Origin: Kangiella koreensis DSM 16069
GTDB lineage: Bacteria > Pseudomonadota > Gammaproteobacteria > Enterobacterales > Kangiellaceae
Length of the DNA stretch: 64,000 nt
Assembly (NCBI RefSeq): GCF_000024085.1
Contig: NC_013166.1
Span: forward strand, 248,001-312,000
Direction: 5' to 3'
Shown here: positions 1 to 9,395 of the stretch, one piece after another
How the letters are laid out: the number at the start of each line of letters is the position of its first letter
Position numbering within the stretch: position 1 is the first letter of the stretch
The notes under the pieces: model-generated
The model's input: only the letters and a program-made list of their open reading frames with translations
Database searches by the model: none
Told to the model about the DNA's origin: nothing
Translations under genes and position numbers: made by a program

Positions 1-535
1 GCTGGTCATTTTCGTAGCGGAAGGTGAGCTGGCTTTTAGCATCTGGGCGTAACCATGCTAGCGTACCGTTTTTGCGAAGTTCAGCTTGCTTTTGCACTAA
101 GCGGTGTGAGTAAGTAATTGGTGCTGGCATAAGCACGTCGGTTTCATTGCTGGCGTAACCAAACATTAAACCCTGGTCGCCGGCACCTTGCGCTTCTGGA
201 TCATCGCGATCAACACCTTGAGCAATATCAGGACTTTGCTTGCCAATAGCATTCAGTACCGCGCAAGATTCCCAATCGAAACCGATTTCAGAGCTGTTAT
301 AGCCAATTTGCTTAATGGTATTACGTGCAAGCTCTTCAATATCAACCCATGCAGTGGTCGCAACTTCACCTGCGACAATTACCATACCCGTTTTAACCAT
401 GGTTTCCACAGCAACGCGCGCATTGGTATCTTGCTTAAGGATTGCATCAAGTACCGCGTCGGAAATCTGATCGGCAATTTTGTCTGGATGTCCTTCGGAA
501 ACGGACTCCGACGTAAATACGGAATAATTGCTCAT
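1..535 (-). CDS. metK: S-adenosylmethionine synthetase, partial (3' end outside window)
   Basis: Catalyses synthesis of S-adenosylmethionine from methionine and ATP in the cytoplasm. Reverse-strand translation begins [20 protein letters not shown], the highly conserved N-terminus with the ATP-binding HPDK motif, and continues with [10 protein letters not shown] and [13 protein letters not shown], all diagnostic of MetK. About 178 codons are present of roughly 385; the C-terminal half lies left of the window. The ATG at 535-533 is preceded by AAGGT. A met-box-like palindrome lies about 95 bases upstream (629-642), suggesting methionine-responsive repression. Confidence 0.97.
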   Translation of the reverse strand, partial: MSNYSVFTSESVSEGHPDKIADQISDAVLDAILKQDTNARVAVETMVKTGMVIVAGEVATTAWVDIEELARNTIKQIGYNSSEIGFDWESCAVLNAIGKQSPDIAQGVDRDDPEAQGAGDQGLMFGYASNETDVLMPAPITYSHRLVQKQAELRKNGTLAWLRPDAKSQLTFRYENDQ

Positions 536-617
536 TTCTATTAAGTTACCTTTTATTTAAAACAGAATGATGTAAACCAACTTAACAACACTAAAATGCT
601 GGTCAAAAAGTAGGCGG

Positions 618-642
618 ATTTTACACTGTTTAGACGTCTAAA
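618..642 (-). promoter_or_regulatory. Putative metK promoter with MetJ-type operator
   Basis: A perfect 14-base palindrome TTTAGACGTCTAAA (629-642) contains the MetJ met-box consensus AGACGTCT. On the minus strand it lies directly upstream of a -10-like TAAAAT (complement of 618-623), so a bound repressor would block polymerase at metK. Flanking 8-mers match the met box poorly (about 3 of 8), whereas MetJ usually binds tandem boxes, so the assignment to MetJ is inference. The rest of the 386-base gap to the channel gene is AT-rich with no other gene seen. Confidence 0.55.
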
Positions 643-854
643 TCACCTATTTTTACACCCTTGACTGTGAAAATCACATGAAAAGAATTCAACATCATTA
701 TAATCAGACTAATAGATAAAGAAACCGAGAAAAAGTTACATAGATCAATAAAATCAATAACAAAAACCTCACATAAAATAATGGTATACCGTCAGGTAAA
801 GGCTGGCCTTAAATTAGGAAGTGCTAAATAGATGTTGTTACATACCACCTATAA

Positions 855-886
855 CTAATCGTAATAATTGATTAGAATCATATTAT
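855..886 (+). promoter_or_regulatory. Inverted repeat and -10-like element before the channel gene
   Basis: CTAATC-N9-GATTAG (855-875) overlaps a smaller palindrome TGATTAGAATCA and is followed by TATTAT (881-886), a possible -10. Transcription from there would begin near 893, which favours the downstream start codon at 922 over the one at 892. No convincing -35 is visible. Confidence 0.25.
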
Positions 887-921
887 AAGCAATGAAGATA
901 ATGACAGAGCAGGAAGGATTA

Positions 922-1779
922 ATGACGCCACAACTAAAATACCGTAAGCATAAATTTGACGAAGGTGAGCCCTTATCGCCCTGGCGAGAAAAAATTCATG
1001 AAGTAATTTTTGAAGCAGACACCTTTGCTGGCAAGTCATTTGATGTGGCTTTAATTATCACAATTTTTATTAGTGTGTTAGCTGTCATGCTCGATAGCGT
1101 AAAAGTGATTTCGGTACAATACGGTAGTCTGCTGCTTGCAGCGGAATGGGCTTTCACCATCTTGTTTACTATTGAATATATCTTACGTTTAATAAGTGTC
1201 CGAAAGCCTCTGCAATATGCAAAAAGCTTTTATGGGGTGGTGGATTTACTCTCAATTATTCCTACTTATTTAACGTTAATTATTGTCGACGCAAAGTATT
1301 TCCTTATTATTCGTATTTTAAGGGTACTGAGAATATTCAGGATTTTTAAGCTGGCTAACTATATGGGCGAAGCCAGCTTGATGATGAATGCGCTGAGAAA
1401 TAGTGGTACTAAAATTAGTGTATTCCTGTACACGGTTCTTATGTCTGTGGTTGTGTTTGGTTCATTGGTTTATGTCATTGAAGGTCCTGAAAATGGATTT
1501 AGCAGTATTCCGACTTCAGTCTACTGGGCCATCGTAACCCTAACCACCGTTGGCTACGGCGACATCTCACCCCAAACTCCCGTCGGACAATTTCTCGCAT
1601 CCTGCATCATGATTCTAGGTTACGGCTTGATAGCAGTACCGACCGGGATCTATAGCGCAGAAATCACTCGCGAAGTTATGAAGAAAAAAGATGTTACCAA
1701 TAATGCTTGCCCAGCCTGTGCCTACGAAGGGCACGATAAAGATGCGGAGTTTTGTAAGAAGTGTGGGACTAAATTGTAA
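922..1779 (+). CDS. Voltage-gated-type potassium channel with C-terminal zinc ribbon
   Basis: An inner-membrane six-segment ion channel of the Kv/KvAP type. The S4-like helix has regularly spaced arginines (RILRVLRIFRIF, about residues 131-142 from the 922 start), and the pore loop carries the K+ selectivity filter TVGYGD (about 209-214). After the last membrane helix comes a cytoplasmic tail with CPAC (263-266) and CKKC (278-281), a four-Cys zinc ribbon. The 922 ATG is preferred because AGGAAGG lies 5 bases upstream; a longer reading from 892 adds ten residues. Function as a K+ channel follows from the filter; the role of the zinc ribbon is unknown. Transcribed alone. Confidence 0.88.
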   Translation: MTPQLKYRKHKFDEGEPLSPWREKIHEVIFEADTFAGKSFDVALIITIFISVLAVMLDSVKVISVQYGSLLLAAEWAFTILFTIEYILRLISVRKPLQYAKSFYGVVDLLSIIPTYLTLIIVDAKYFLIIRILRVLRIFRIFKLANYMGEASLMMNALRNSGTKISVFLYTVLMSVVVFGSLVYVIEGPENGFSSIPTSVYWAIVTLTTVGYGDISPQTPVGQFLASCIMILGYGLIAVPTGIYSAEITREVMKKKDVTNNACPACAYEGHDKDAEFCKKCGTKL

Positions 1780-1851
1780 TAAAAGTGTCGAAAAATTGAA
1801 CACAAGTCAAAAATGCATATAATACGCCTTTTATAATAAAATGGCTGGGAT

Positions 1852-4800
1852 ATGAAAAAAATACAATATGGAATCTTGTTGGTGATTCTGCCACTGGTGC
1901 TTGCGTTCAGTTATTACTTTTCACCTTCTAAACCGCTATCAATCGTAAAGGACATAGGTCAACTGCCTGTAGACGCGGGTATTATAGATATGAATAACTC
2001 TATAACGTTTGAAGGTAGCCTCTATTTTATAAGTAGAATTCCTGAGTTCGGAGCAGAACTCTGGAAGGTGGATAAAGATAATAATGTAAGTTTAGCTTTG
2101 GAAACTATTCCAGGTAGAGAGTCCAGTGGCATACGAATACTGTTTGAGTCAGAAAATATACTGTATGTCTCTGCAAAGAAACCGGGCTCAAATACTAGCT
2201 CTGTCTATTATCTTGATGATCCTAATGGTGAATTCATTGAACTTGATCTGGGAGTACCTATCCACACTGGTAACCTAAAAGAAGTAGATGGTAAATATTT
2301 TGCATTGACTAGCTCGAATGAAAATAACGTTGATACCATTGTTGAGCTTAATGGAGAAGGTAGTTTACTTCATACGATTACAGGGAATGAAAACTTTTAT
2401 TCAATTCATGACGTTACTTATTTTAATAATGAAATTTACTTTAGTTTTAGCGATGGTTCGTCTCACGAATTGAGAAAGAAATCAGCTGGCGTTGTAGAGA
2501 CTATTTATACTAGTGATCATCAAATATCTCGATTAATTAAAACAACCGCTGGAATTTATATAGTAGAGAATAATTATAATGTCACGCCATCTTCTTTTGA
2601 TCTTAGTTTTTTGAGTGAAGATCAAATAACTCCATTAAAGAGCTTTAGCCATATAGATACTGATCAAATTTTAGCTCAAGGAGACTATTTGACCTTGCTT
2701 GCAGTGCCTGTAGGAAGTGATGTGCAACAGATTTGGGAGTTTAATGGGGCTGATATTGATCAATTGACGAATTATATCGAAGGAGAAGTATGGGATATAA
2801 GACACCTGACTCGAGTAAGTAGTACATTATATTATTATGAGTCCGGGGTAGAGGGAGAAAAGGTAAAGTTCAGTGATGGAGCCGGACTTTATGATGTAAG
2901 TACAGGATATGAATATTATGAGTTTTTTGGCCATACTAGACTGTTAGAATTGAACAGCAAAGTATTTATCCAAGGTAACAAGTATCAAGATGGGCAAGCT
3001 ATACCTAGTGTGTCAGTCATAAGCAATGGTATCGCGACAGAGATAATAAGTGACCAAGAGGTATACGATTACCAGCCTTTCTCTATGGGTGATAAGGTTT
3101 ATGTAATAGCTAAAAAATATAACTCTATTATCGAATTGTATGAAATAGATACCGACTTTGGAGTAGCTAACTCAAAATTAGTGTTTGAAAGTCAAAGCGT
3201 TGATTACCTTGCAGCTGATGAATTAAATAACAAAATTTATATTCTTAATGGAGAGACTGCAGGAGGCCAATACCTACTATCGGTAATTGATAATTACATA
3301 GTAAATCAATTAACAGTTTCAAGTAATACAGGCGGTAGTTATCCCAGACAATTCACTGCACTGAAAGATAAGACATACTTTATCGCGGAGCATGATGAAT
3401 TAGGTACAACCTTATGGGAATCTGATGGACACGAAGCACTGCTTATCGATGCTGAATTTAATGAAATTTTGAATGTAAGTCCTGAGATGTTATTTAATGT
3501 GGATGATCATCTTATTTATTTAGTAAAAGAAGGAAGTGGCTTTAATTCAAAATTTCAGATTTGGATACATAAAGAGGGAAGCTCATATCGACTATCCCAA
3601 TATACATTTAACGAAAGTGAACTATCAATTCTAAATGATGGTGTTGGATTGTACTTCATTAGCGGTTATGAAGGGGGTACAAGAAGAGCACTGTGGTTTA
3701 TATCTCCTGAGGAAGCTCGAATAATTGAGGAATTAGATGGTGTTTCAAATGAGACAAAACTTATAAATACTCCACATGGAATTTACTTCACAGATGGTTT
3801 TGGGGATTCTGCAGGTCTTTGGAAGCTTGATGGCATGTCCCTGATAAAGATCGAGGATAATGGTTTGCAGTTCTCCTCATCATATGAAAGGGAAATCATT
3901 TGGGATTCGCAGCATATCTACCTAAAGCAATGTATTGATTATACAACAGTGGTATACAAAAGTGATATTGCCAATGGCTTAGAGGCTATGGATATCGGGG
4001 AGCTGTCTGGTAAGAATTGCAATGACTCAAAGTATTATCAATTATCTGAGGAAGTAGCAGTTCTGTTAAGTAGTTATGAGACAGATTTGTATGGTGTTTG
4101 GAGCTTGAAAGATGGTGTACTCAATCGTATAGATAGTTTCGCAGATGTGAGAGGTGAGGCTATAGCTATGGATAGCAGATTATATTTCAATGCACAACCA
4201 GCAGATTCTTATCGTGACTATCTTCATGTTTATGAGAACGGTGTTGCGAACAACTTGTATATAGAAAGTTCAGATGGTCTTAAAGTGGCAAAGGTTTCAA
4301 CTGAGGATAACTCTGACTGGATATTTAATAAGTATGTAGGTTATCAGCTTTATCAATATAGCGAAAATGGACTTAGTGAATATGGAGTTATCCCAGACGG
4401 TTACGATAACATACATTCTATAATAAAAGTTGGAAATATTAACTTTATACAAGCTAGCGGTCAGTATGGGAGCAATCAGTTAATTGCTCTTGAGGAATCA
4501 GGAGAGTTAACTTTTCTAAACCAAGACCAAAGTATAAACTTCAGTAATAATGGTTATTATGGAGGCTCTCCGATAGGTAAAGGTCATGGAGAGTGGTTGT
4601 TTATGCAAGGGTGTAACTACATAGTAGGCTGTGAGCCTTATTCATTGAGCTTGAGTAAAACACTTTTAGCATCCTTCAATACAGATAAAAACCATTATGT
4701 TGCTGGCTATAAAGTTTCTGTAGATGGCTCTCTGTCTGAAATGGGAGAGGCTGATATTGTGGAATATAACTGGAAGTTAGTTGGTTATGAGGGTGCTCAA

Positions 4801-5367
4801 ATTGAGAATAATGGTAATGCTCAGGCAAGTATTAAGTTACCTTTAATAGAGCAAGGTACTAATCTGACAGTTGAGTTGGAAGTTATTGATGCTAATGATA
4901 ATAGTAGTACGGCAACCAAAGAAATAAGTGTTGAGGTAAATCAAGCTCCAGAAATTGTTATTAGCGCTCCTGCCTCTGCTGTAGAAGGGAGTGTAGTTAA
5001 GTTGGATGCGAATGCTTCAAGTGATAAAGAAGGAGAAGCACTAAGTTTTCAATGGAGTATTGTGGAAGGCAAAAATATTAATCTTAACAATGCACATCAA
5101 GCGATTGCTTCATTTACAGTACCTGACTTAGAAGAAGATGCAGTCATTACTTTCAAAGTTGCTGTGGGCGATACTGTTGGAAATGTTTCTGTGGCTGAGG
5201 TGCAAGTTTCCTTGGAGAAGGCTGAAGGAACCACCAACCCTAATCCAGATAATGGTGCGGGTGATGGTGACTCAGGCGGCGGTGGTTCTACAAATTGGCT
5301 ACTGTTATTGATGCTTGCTTCACTGATGATGATGAGGTTCGGCTATCATCGCAGAAGAGTTAACTGA
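1852..5367 (+). CDS. Large secreted protein with ELW-type repeats, Ig/PKD-like domains and GlyGly-CTERM-like tail
   Basis: 1171 residues. An N-terminal hydrophobic segment (MKKIQYGILLVILPLVLAFS) is a signal peptide or anchor. The body, roughly residues 40-940, repeats short beta-strand units resembling ELWxxDGT repeats (AELWKVDKD, TTLWESDG, AGLWKLDG, YGVWSLKDG), probably a beta-propeller-like surface domain. Two Ig/PKD-like domains follow; the second begins at about residue 1030 (NQAPEIVISAP, SSDKEGEALSFQWS). The tail is an acidic GDGDSGGGG linker, a Leu/Met-rich membrane helix and a final basic RRR, matching the architecture of GlyGly-CTERM rhombosortase substrates. The gene looks more AT-rich than its neighbours, consistent with an accessory gene. 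The specific function is unknown; adhesion or surface display is inference. Confidence 0.8.
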   Translation: MKKIQYGILLVILPLVLAFSYYFSPSKPLSIVKDIGQLPVDAGIIDMNNSITFEGSLYFISRIPEFGAELWKVDKDNNVSLALETIPGRESSGIRILFESENILYVSAKKPGSNTSSVYYLDDPNGEFIELDLGVPIHTGNLKEVDGKYFALTSSNENNVDTIVELNGEGSLLHTITGNENFYSIHDVTYFNNEIYFSFSDGSSHELRKKSAGVVETIYTSDHQISRLIKTTAGIYIVENNYNVTPSSFDLSFLSEDQITPLKSFSHIDTDQILAQGDYLTLLAVPVGSDVQQIWEFNGADIDQLTNYIEGEVWDIRHLTRVSSTLYYYESGVEGEKVKFSDGAGLYDVSTGYEYYEFFGHTRLLELNSKVFIQGNKYQDGQAIPSVSVISNGIATEIISDQEVYDYQPFSMGDKVYVIAKKYNSIIELYEIDTDFGVANSKLVFESQSVDYLAADELNNKIYILNGETAGGQYLLSVIDNYIVNQLTVSSNTGGSYPRQFTALKDKTYFIAEHDELGTTLWESDGHEALLIDAEFNEILNVSPEMLFNVDDHLIYLVKEGSGFNSKFQIWIHKEGSSYRLSQYTFNESELSILNDGVGLYFISGYEGGTRRALWFISPEEARIIEELDGVSNETKLINTPHGIYFTDGFGDSAGLWKLDGMSLIKIEDNGLQFSSSYEREIIWDSQHIYLKQCIDYTTVVYKSDIANGLEAMDIGELSGKNCNDSKYYQLSEEVAVLLSSYETDLYGVWSLKDGVLNRIDSFADVRGEAIAMDSRLYFNAQPADSYRDYLHVYENGVANNLYIESSDGLKVAKVSTEDNSDWIFNKYVGYQLYQYSENGLSEYGVIPDGYDNIHSIIKVGNINFIQASGQYGSNQLIALEESGELTFLNQDQSINFSNNGYYGGSPIGKGHGEWLFMQGCNYIVGCEPYSLSLSKTLLASFNTDKNHYVAGYKVSVDGSLSEMGEADIVEYNWKLVGYEGAQIENNGNAQASIKLPLIEQGTNLTVELEVIDANDNSSTATKEISVEVNQAPEIVISAPASAVEGSVVKLDANASSDKEGEALSFQWSIVEGKNINLNNAHQAIASFTVPDLEEDAVITFKVAVGDTVGNVSVAEVQVSLEKAEGTTNPNPDNGAGDGDSGGGGSTNWLLLLMLASLMMMRFGYHRRRVN

Positions 5368-5372
5368 GTCAC

Positions 5373-5402
5373 AAAAAGGGTAGCCATGAGCTACCCTTTT
5401 TT
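5373..5402. terminator. Bidirectional rho-independent terminator
   Basis: AAAAAGGGTAGC (5373-5384) and its complement (5390-5401) form a 12-base stem with a 5-base loop and T-runs on both strands. It lies between the converging large surface-protein gene and the DUF6746-like gene. Confidence 0.85.
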
Positions 5403-5415
5403 ATAGGTTAGTAGA

Positions 5416-5787
5416 TTACTTTCCTAACAAATCTTTTGTGCCTTGAAGATATTCCTTACCTTTTTTTTGCACTGTTTCCGGGTCATTGGTTTCTGATGCA
5501 ATATGAACTTTTTCTAGATTGTCCTGAGTCTTGTCTAGGTGTGCTTCAATAAACTGTAATGCGTTTTCCAGGCTGTAAGACATCTGGTGGATTTCGGCCA
5601 TAGTATATGGGGTTAATTCGTACTGAATACGTCCTTCTAGCTGGGCATTGTACTTTTCTATGATAGCAATGGCTTCGGCCATGGTTTCTGGCTTTTCACC
5701 TTTGAAATGTCTGACATCGGTTGCATGGGCAACGGACAATGTTGCTGCTGCAAGAATAATGGCTGATAAGGTTTTGCGAAGTAACAT
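5416..5787 (-). CDS. Small periplasmic DUF6746-like protein
   Basis: 123 residues with a clear signal peptide (SAIILAAATLSVAHA, cleavage near residue 22). The mature part begins DVRHFKGEKPETMAEAIAII and contains AEIHQMSYSLENAL and KVHIASETND, a pattern I recognise from the DUF6746 family of small all-helical exported proteins. No cysteines or catalytic motif are seen and the biochemical role is unknown. It is monocistronic, ending at the bidirectional terminator. Confidence 0.75.
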   Translation of the reverse strand: MLLRKTLSAIILAAATLSVAHATDVRHFKGEKPETMAEAIAIIEKYNAQLEGRIQYELTPYTMAEIHQMSYSLENALQFIEAHLDKTQDNLEKVHIASETNDPETVQKKGKEYLQGTKDLLGK

Positions 5788-5897
5788 GTTGAGACCTTGT
5801 TGAGAATGATTGTTGTTTACATTCTACTCTTGGCCTGAAGTAGTGCCAAGTGATTCAGATCAATTCATTGATAGAAATTTTTAATAGTTGGGACAAC

Positions 5898-6536
5898 TTA
5901 TACGTAGTAAACGCTGGAGGTCATAACCTTTGACATCAGGCTCATTACGCCTTTTATTGGCTTGGGCAGCTCGGCGGCGCCATGCTCCAGGGCAACGGTG
6001 GCATGCTTCAGTTCTTCTTCACGCATCTGTTGCAATATGACACGACTCTTGCTGTCCTGAATCGGTAGCTTTTGTAGGTGATCATCGAGATGGCGACAGA
6101 CCTGATGCTCGGTTTCAGCGACAAATCCCAGGCTCCACTTGTCACCAGCTATACCGGCCAGTGCGCCTATAGTGAAGGAACTTGCATACCAGAGGGGGTT
6201 GAGCAGACTCTCGTGGCTACCTAGCTCGTGAATGCGTTCGCTACACCAGGCCAGATGGTCGACCTCTTCCTGCGCAGCCTGTTCCATCTTGTCACGAATA
6301 TTGGGTAGTTTGGCGGTCAGTGCTTGCCCTTGATACAGAGCCTGGGCGCAGACTTCGCCAGTATGATTAATACGCATAAGGCTCGCGGCATGGGTCTTAT
6401 CTTGATCAGACATTTTAGATTCATCAATGTCGTGCGCCGGGTTAGGTCGAGGCTTTGCATCATAAATGCCCCGAGTGGTCTTCAGCGCTGAGTCTGCTAC
6501 CAGACAAAGTCGATCAAAAAAGCTGTATTGACGCAT
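5898..6536 (-). CDS. coq7: Ubiquinone biosynthesis hydroxylase Coq7 (diiron)
   Basis: Performs the penultimate step of ubiquinone synthesis, hydroxylating the demethoxy-benzoquinol ring, at the cytoplasmic face of the inner membrane. 212 residues, the bacterial family length. The ferritin-like four-helix diiron ligands are visible in order: E in [22 protein letters not shown] and H in [12 protein letters not shown], and EEELKHA near the C-terminus. Divergently transcribed from the AAA ATPase gene across about 110 bases. Presence of Coq7 implies aerobic, ubiquinone-based respiration, in line with the nuo and cox operons here. Confidence 0.95.
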   Translation of the reverse strand: MRQYSFFDRLCLVADSALKTTRGIYDAKPRPNPAHDIDESKMSDQDKTHAASLMRINHTGEVCAQALYQGQALTAKLPNIRDKMEQAAQEEVDHLAWCSERIHELGSHESLLNPLWYASSFTIGALAGIAGDKWSLGFVAETEHQVCRHLDDHLQKLPIQDSKSRVILQQMREEELKHATVALEHGAAELPKPIKGVMSLMSKVMTSSVYYV

Positions 6537-6648
6537 AGATCTGCTACACTTATTCGCTCAAAGAAAAGCTATTGTAGCGATAAATCATAAGAAAGTTAAT
6601 CTCGGGCGTTAGCCATTTAAAGCATGAAATAGAGGCAATTTATTAACC

Positions 6649-8148
6649 ATGGGCGATACTTTAGAAAAAAACGATCTGGCAATACTGATTGAATCCAAAA
6701 ATCCCATCATAGTTATTGAGTCGCACGAAGAAGCTCGAGTCACTGAACTACTGACAAAAGTAGCGATTAAGCTCAAAAAGCCACTGTTTGGTTGGCATTT
6801 AACAGAAGGTCTACGCCGGGTTGAAATGACAAGTTCGCACTTTGCACCATTAGAGGATACGCAAAAACCGGATGATTGTTTAAAGCATATCAAACGCATG
6901 GAACGCCCGGGAATTTACGTTCTCTATGACTTTCATCCTTTTCTGGATGAGCAGCATCCTGAGCAGGTACGTTTGGTTAAAGATATTGCACTGCAGTTTC
7001 AAAAACATCATCAAACCCTGGTGCTGGTCAGCCACAAGTTGAAGCTGCCGGAAGAAATACGACGCTTTTCCGCAAAGTTCGAATTACGGCTTCCCTGTAA
7101 TCAAGAGTTGGAGAAGTTAATTCATGCAGAAGCAACCCGGTGGGCGCTTAATAATCAAGGACGAAAAGTAAGAACTGATAAAGCAACGATGCAAAGATTG
7201 GTGCAAAACTTAACTGGCCTGACTTTGAGTGATGCTCAGCAAATCATTCGTAACCTGATTTACGATGATGGAGCCATTACCGATTGCGAAATGGATAAAG
7301 TGAATCAAGCCCGATATGAATTATTAGATCTGGAAGGCGCGGTGCATTATGAATATGAAACGGCACACTTTGCCGATGTTGGCGGTATGACAAAGCTCAA
7401 ACAATGGCTGGAGATGCGCCGTAAGATCTTTATAAGTGATCAGGATATGGGGCTGGATAAGCCGAAAGGAATTATGCTGGTGGGCGTGCAAGGTGGTGGT
7501 AAGTCGCTGGCGGCAAAAGCCGTTGCCGGGATGTGGGGCGTACCGTTGTTGCGTCTGGATTTTGGCGCCTTGTACAGCAAGTGGCATGGTGAAAGCGAAA
7601 AGAATCTACGTGAATCACTCAAGCTGGCTGAGATGATGGCGCCTTGTGTCTTATGGTTGGATGAAGTAGAGAAAGGGATCTCGACGGGCGATAACGATGG
7701 CGGAACTTCTAAAAGAGTGTTGGGTACCATGCTGACTTTTATGCAGGAAAATAAGCTACCCATTTTTATTGTCGCAACCGCCAATGATATTTCAGCTTTG
7801 CCACCAGAGTTGGTGCGTAAAGGGCGACTCGATGAAATCTTTTTTGTTGATTTACCAGATTATAACTCTCGTCAGGAAATATTTCACATCCATTTAAGCA
7901 AACGCAAACAAGAGCCAGAGCAGTTTGATTTGCAAAAGCTGGCTGAAGCTACTGAAGGCTTTAGTGGAGCAGAAATTGAGCAGGCAGTCATTGCAGGCTT
8001 ATACGCTGCGCATTATGGTGATAAGCCTTTATGTGACGAAACTTTGCTGGGTGAGGTTGCAGCTACCAGCCCATTATCTAAAGTGATGGCAGAAAAAATG
8101 GTCGCGCTTAGGCAATGGGCGGAAGGTCGTGCTGTCGTTGCCAATTGA
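6649..8148 (+). CDS. Ycf46-like AAA+ ATPase
   Basis: A 499-residue cytoplasmic AAA+ protein. The N-terminal about 230 residues are the degenerate ATPase-like part typical of the Ycf46 family. The C-terminal module has Walker A GVQGGGKS (about 278-286), Walker [12 protein letters not shown], sensor-1 FIVATAND, an arginine-finger region [14 protein letters not shown], and the small-domain [11 protein letters not shown]. The family is widespread in cyanobacteria and proteobacteria; its client is unknown. A GST-like gene starts about 20 bases downstream, so the two are probably co-transcribed. Confidence 0.85.
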   Translation: MGDTLEKNDLAILIESKNPIIVIESHEEARVTELLTKVAIKLKKPLFGWHLTEGLRRVEMTSSHFAPLEDTQKPDDCLKHIKRMERPGIYVLYDFHPFLDEQHPEQVRLVKDIALQFQKHHQTLVLVSHKLKLPEEIRRFSAKFELRLPCNQELEKLIHAEATRWALNNQGRKVRTDKATMQRLVQNLTGLTLSDAQQIIRNLIYDDGAITDCEMDKVNQARYELLDLEGAVHYEYETAHFADVGGMTKLKQWLEMRRKIFISDQDMGLDKPKGIMLVGVQGGGKSLAAKAVAGMWGVPLLRLDFGALYSKWHGESEKNLRESLKLAEMMAPCVLWLDEVEKGISTGDNDGGTSKRVLGTMLTFMQENKLPIFIVATANDISALPPELVRKGRLDEIFFVDLPDYNSRQEIFHIHLSKRKQEPEQFDLQKLAEATEGFSGAEIEQAVIAGLYAAHYGDKPLCDETLLGEVAATSPLSKVMAEKMVALRQWAEGRAVVAN

Positions 8149-8170
8149 TTGAGAGAAGATGGGAGCTTTT

Positions 8171-8764
8171 ATGAAACTGATATATTCAACCGCCTCGCCG
8201 TATGCTCGAGCTGCACGAATTTTTGTCCAGGAATTAGGTTTGAGCGAACAAGTAGAAGAAGTGTTCCGACATCCTTTTGAAAATCCTACGGAGTTAATTG
8301 AAGCCAATCCGCTGTGCAAGGTTCCCTGTCTGATTGATGACAGTGGCAATGCACTATTTGATAGTCAGGTCATTTGCGAATATCTGGATGCACAGGCAGG
8401 TAATCGTTTGTTTAATGAAATTAACAACGATTGGCATCTAAAAACATTATATTCATTGACGCGGGGGCTATTGGATTCAGCTGTCGCTTGGCAGCAGGAT
8501 AAAATGCGTGCGGAATTGCAATCTGACTTTTGGCAAGAACGATTCATCAAGAGTATTGATCGTGGCTTAGACTACCTTGAGCAGCGACTCAATGAGTTAC
8601 CAAAGAATTTTTCAGCCATCCACATTAATCTAATTGCTGTGCTGGACTATCTGGATTTCAGACATGCCGAGTATCAATGGCAGACTAAGTTTTCCAAGCT
8701 GAAAGATTGGTGGTTAAGTTATAAAGAAAAGCCTTCGATTGTTGCAACACAACCGAAGGCTTAG
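8171..8764 (+). CDS. Glutathione S-transferase-family protein
   Basis: 197 residues from the preferred ATG at 8171, which has GGGAG 5 bases upstream; an in-frame ATG at 8159 would add four residues. The N-terminal thioredoxin-like domain has KLIYSTASPYARAARIFVQEL with Ser-Pro in the usual catalytic region, the cis-proline context NPLCKVPCLI, and DSQVICEYLD for glutathione gamma-glutamyl binding. The C-terminal part is the all-helical domain. Substrate unknown. Its last 35 bases also encode a hairpin acting as terminator for the opposing operon. Confidence 0.88.
   Translation: MKLIYSTASPYARAARIFVQELGLSEQVEEVFRHPFENPTELIEANPLCKVPCLIDDSGNALFDSQVICEYLDAQAGNRLFNEINNDWHLKTLYSLTRGLLDSAVAWQQDKMRAELQSDFWQERFIKSIDRGLDYLEQRLNELPKNFSAIHINLIAVLDYLDFRHAEYQWQTKFSKLKDWWLSYKEKPSIVATQPKA
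8720..8762 (-). terminator. Rho-independent terminator of the ydbH-ynbE-ydbL operon, inside the GST gene
   Basis: AAGCCTTCG (8729-8737) pairs with CGAAGGCTT (8754-8762). Read on the minus strand the hairpin is followed by TTTTCTTTAT, whereas on the plus strand no T-run follows. It therefore terminates the minus-strand operon while overlapping the 3' coding end of the convergent GST gene. Confidence 0.65.
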
Positions 8765-8792
8765 AGACCGGTTAAAGGAACTGAGCAATCAG

Positions 8793-9125
8793 TTACTTTT
8801 TACGCCATGCACCATTGATATTAATGTAATGGCCGCGCTGGGTCTTGTCCAGATTTCGCTTCGCCGCAATGGCCTCAACTTCCGCTAAAGTAATATTGGC
8901 TTTACGTGCTTCCTGTGCGTAGATAGTACGTCTTTTATCGTTAATATCTTGCACAAAAGAACGGATTTGCGCGCTTGGATTAGAAACTACAATGCCCACA
9001 TAACCTGTAGACATTTCACCCACAACGCCTTGATCTTTAAGGGTGCCAATATCCAGAGCAGCTGCCTGGGCCGCAAAAATAAAAGTTGCCAATAAAGTCA
9101 GTAACGATTTTCGTAATAGGGTCAT
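8793..9125 (-). CDS. ydbL: YdbL-like (DUF1318) periplasmic protein
   Basis: 110 residues with signal peptide (LLTLLATFIFAAQAAA). The mature sequence LDIGTLKDQGVVGEMSTGYVG, NDKRRTIYAQEA and AAKRNLDKTQRGHYININGAW matches the YdbL/DUF1318 family. In enterobacteria YdbL is a periplasmic partner modulating the YdbH-YnbE complex. Lies 11 bases downstream of ynbE in the same operon and ends just before the shared terminator. Confidence 0.9.
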   Translation of the reverse strand: MTLLRKSLLTLLATFIFAAQAAALDIGTLKDQGVVGEMSTGYVGIVVSNPSAQIRSFVQDINDKRRTIYAQEARKANITLAEVEAIAAKRNLDKTQRGHYININGAWRKK

Positions 9126-9136
9126 GATATTCTCTC

Positions 9137-9331
9137 CTAAAATAACCCTGAGTCTTCGCTCAAGGCCTTATCCAATTCACGTTCTACCTTAACCACAATT
9201 TCATGCTTAATGGTGAAATCACCGATGATGTGGATAGGCTTGTCTGGTGCTTCCAATTTTACGGTGCAAGCCGTTGCCATCAAAGATAGGCTGGCGACTG
9301 CAAGTAAAGAGGGTAATCCGCTTAATTTCAT
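9137..9331 (-). CDS. ynbE: YnbE-like outer-membrane lipoprotein
   Basis: 64 residues with a lipobox (LMATAC, lipidated Cys about residue 22) followed by TVKLEAPDKPIHIIGDFTIKHEIVVKVE, the conserved YnbE core. Known family role: YnbE stacks beta-strands onto the C-terminus of YdbH to complete an intermembrane lipid bridge. The short length and position between ydbH and ydbL match the standard operon. Confidence 0.92.
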   Translation of the reverse strand: MKLSGLPSLLAVASLSLMATACTVKLEAPDKPIHIIGDFTIKHEIVVKVERELDKALSEDSGLF

Positions 9332-9395
9332 ACTAGTTCCTTACACAGATTATTAACTGAGGATAACTGTTATTCTACGAGCTTAACATGAATGA

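Noticed and set aside
188..544. 118-codon plus-strand ORF at the left end
   Set aside because: Lies antisense to metK, whose protein sequence is highly conserved; no independent support.
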